A DNA stretch of 20,900 nt from Pinguiococcus pyrenoidosus (lineage: Eukaryota; Sar; Pinguiophyceae; Pinguiochrysidales; Pinguiochrysidaceae), in contig JAAMXY010000824.1 in the NCBI GenBank assembly GCA_019677205.1, forward strand, positions 5,435 to 26,334, written 5' to 3'. Below are positions 20,775 to 20,900 of this stretch, in pieces. A program made the position numbers and the translations under genes. A model generated the notes under the pieces. It did not search any database, had not been told where the DNA came from, and saw only the letters and a program-made list of their open reading frames with translations. Every line of letters starts with the position of its first letter. Position 1 is the stretch's first letter.

Positions 20775-20861
20775 ATGAGCGAGCAGGACGGGACGAAGGA
20801 GCCAGAGATACCGCAAGTGGACTTCTCCAAGCTGGACAATTGGCAGAACTTCTCCGACGTC
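20775..20861 (+). CDS. First exon of an unidentified gene (partial, runs off right edge)
   Basis: ATG at 20775 opens 29 codons (MSEQDGTKEPE, then FSKLDNWQNFSDV) ending exactly at a GTACGA donor-like site at 20862. The following bases to 20900 include a pyrimidine-rich run (TTGTTCTCTTTCGGCC), as expected inside a short intron. The acidic start and GC-rich coding composition resemble the other genes here. I do not recognise the protein; with one exon visible, function cannot be assigned. Confidence 0.45.
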
Positions 20862-20900
20862 GTACGAATCCATTGTTCTCTTTCGGCCTTTTACCCATCT

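Noticed and set aside
1-20900. Mobile element, CRISPR array, bacterial-style operon or defence system
   Set aside because: No transposase, reverse transcriptase, long terminal repeats, regularly spaced array or clustered defence genes are visible; spliced eukaryotic genes fill the window.

Overview
This window looks like a piece of nuclear genome from a GC-rich, gene-dense eukaryotic protist. The evidence is direct: the genes are interrupted by very short introns (13 reconstructed here, 58-98 bp, all GT...AG), homologous reading frames only become continuous once those introns are removed, and the products are eukaryote-type (a giant USP deubiquitinase, a choline-transporter-like protein, SLX1, PUS1). 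High GC, tiny introns and a protist-style USP with extra modules fit a compact alveolate or stramenopile genome, but the sequence does not fix the lineage. Canonical GT donors throughout argue weakly against a dinoflagellate.

Layout from left to right: (1) 1-831 minus, N-terminal part of a PUS1/TruA-type tRNA pseudouridine synthase running off the left edge. (2) 832-1634, divergent intergenic region with a local AT-rich island. (3) 1635-10888 plus, a 3051-residue USP9X/USP24/USP34-like ubiquitin-specific protease with one 98-bp intron; it carries a repeated module near each end, an insertion inside the catalytic core and an EF-hand-like region. (4) 10889-11382, convergent 3' region with a 19-bp tandem duplication. 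(5) 11383-13613 minus, a five-exon choline transporter-like (SLC44/CTL) membrane protein. (6) 13614-14453, divergent region holding a GGTTGGA minisatellite. (7) 14454-14998 plus, a small three-exon protein that I read as Roadblock/LC7-like. (8) 15226-16791 plus, a saccharopine-dehydrogenase-like oxidoreductase (SCCPDH family) with one intron. (9) 16908-18258 minus, a five-exon SLX1-type GIY-YIG nuclease that ends in an acidic tail with SUMO-interacting-motif-like sequences and lacks the usual C-terminal zinc finger. (10) 18515-20398 minus, an intronless armadillo-like protein with a DUF4116-like segment. (11) 20399-20774, divergent region with three 33-bp repeats. (12) 20775-20861 plus, first exon of a gene leaving the window.

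The genes do not form an obvious pathway; they look like ordinary housekeeping neighbours packed closely on alternating strands. I see no mobile element, CRISPR array, rRNA, tRNA or operon. The parts most worth a second look are the domain architecture of the USP and the unusual C-terminus of the SLX1 homologue. Gene models were built by hand from splice sites and reading-frame continuity, without transcript or database support.
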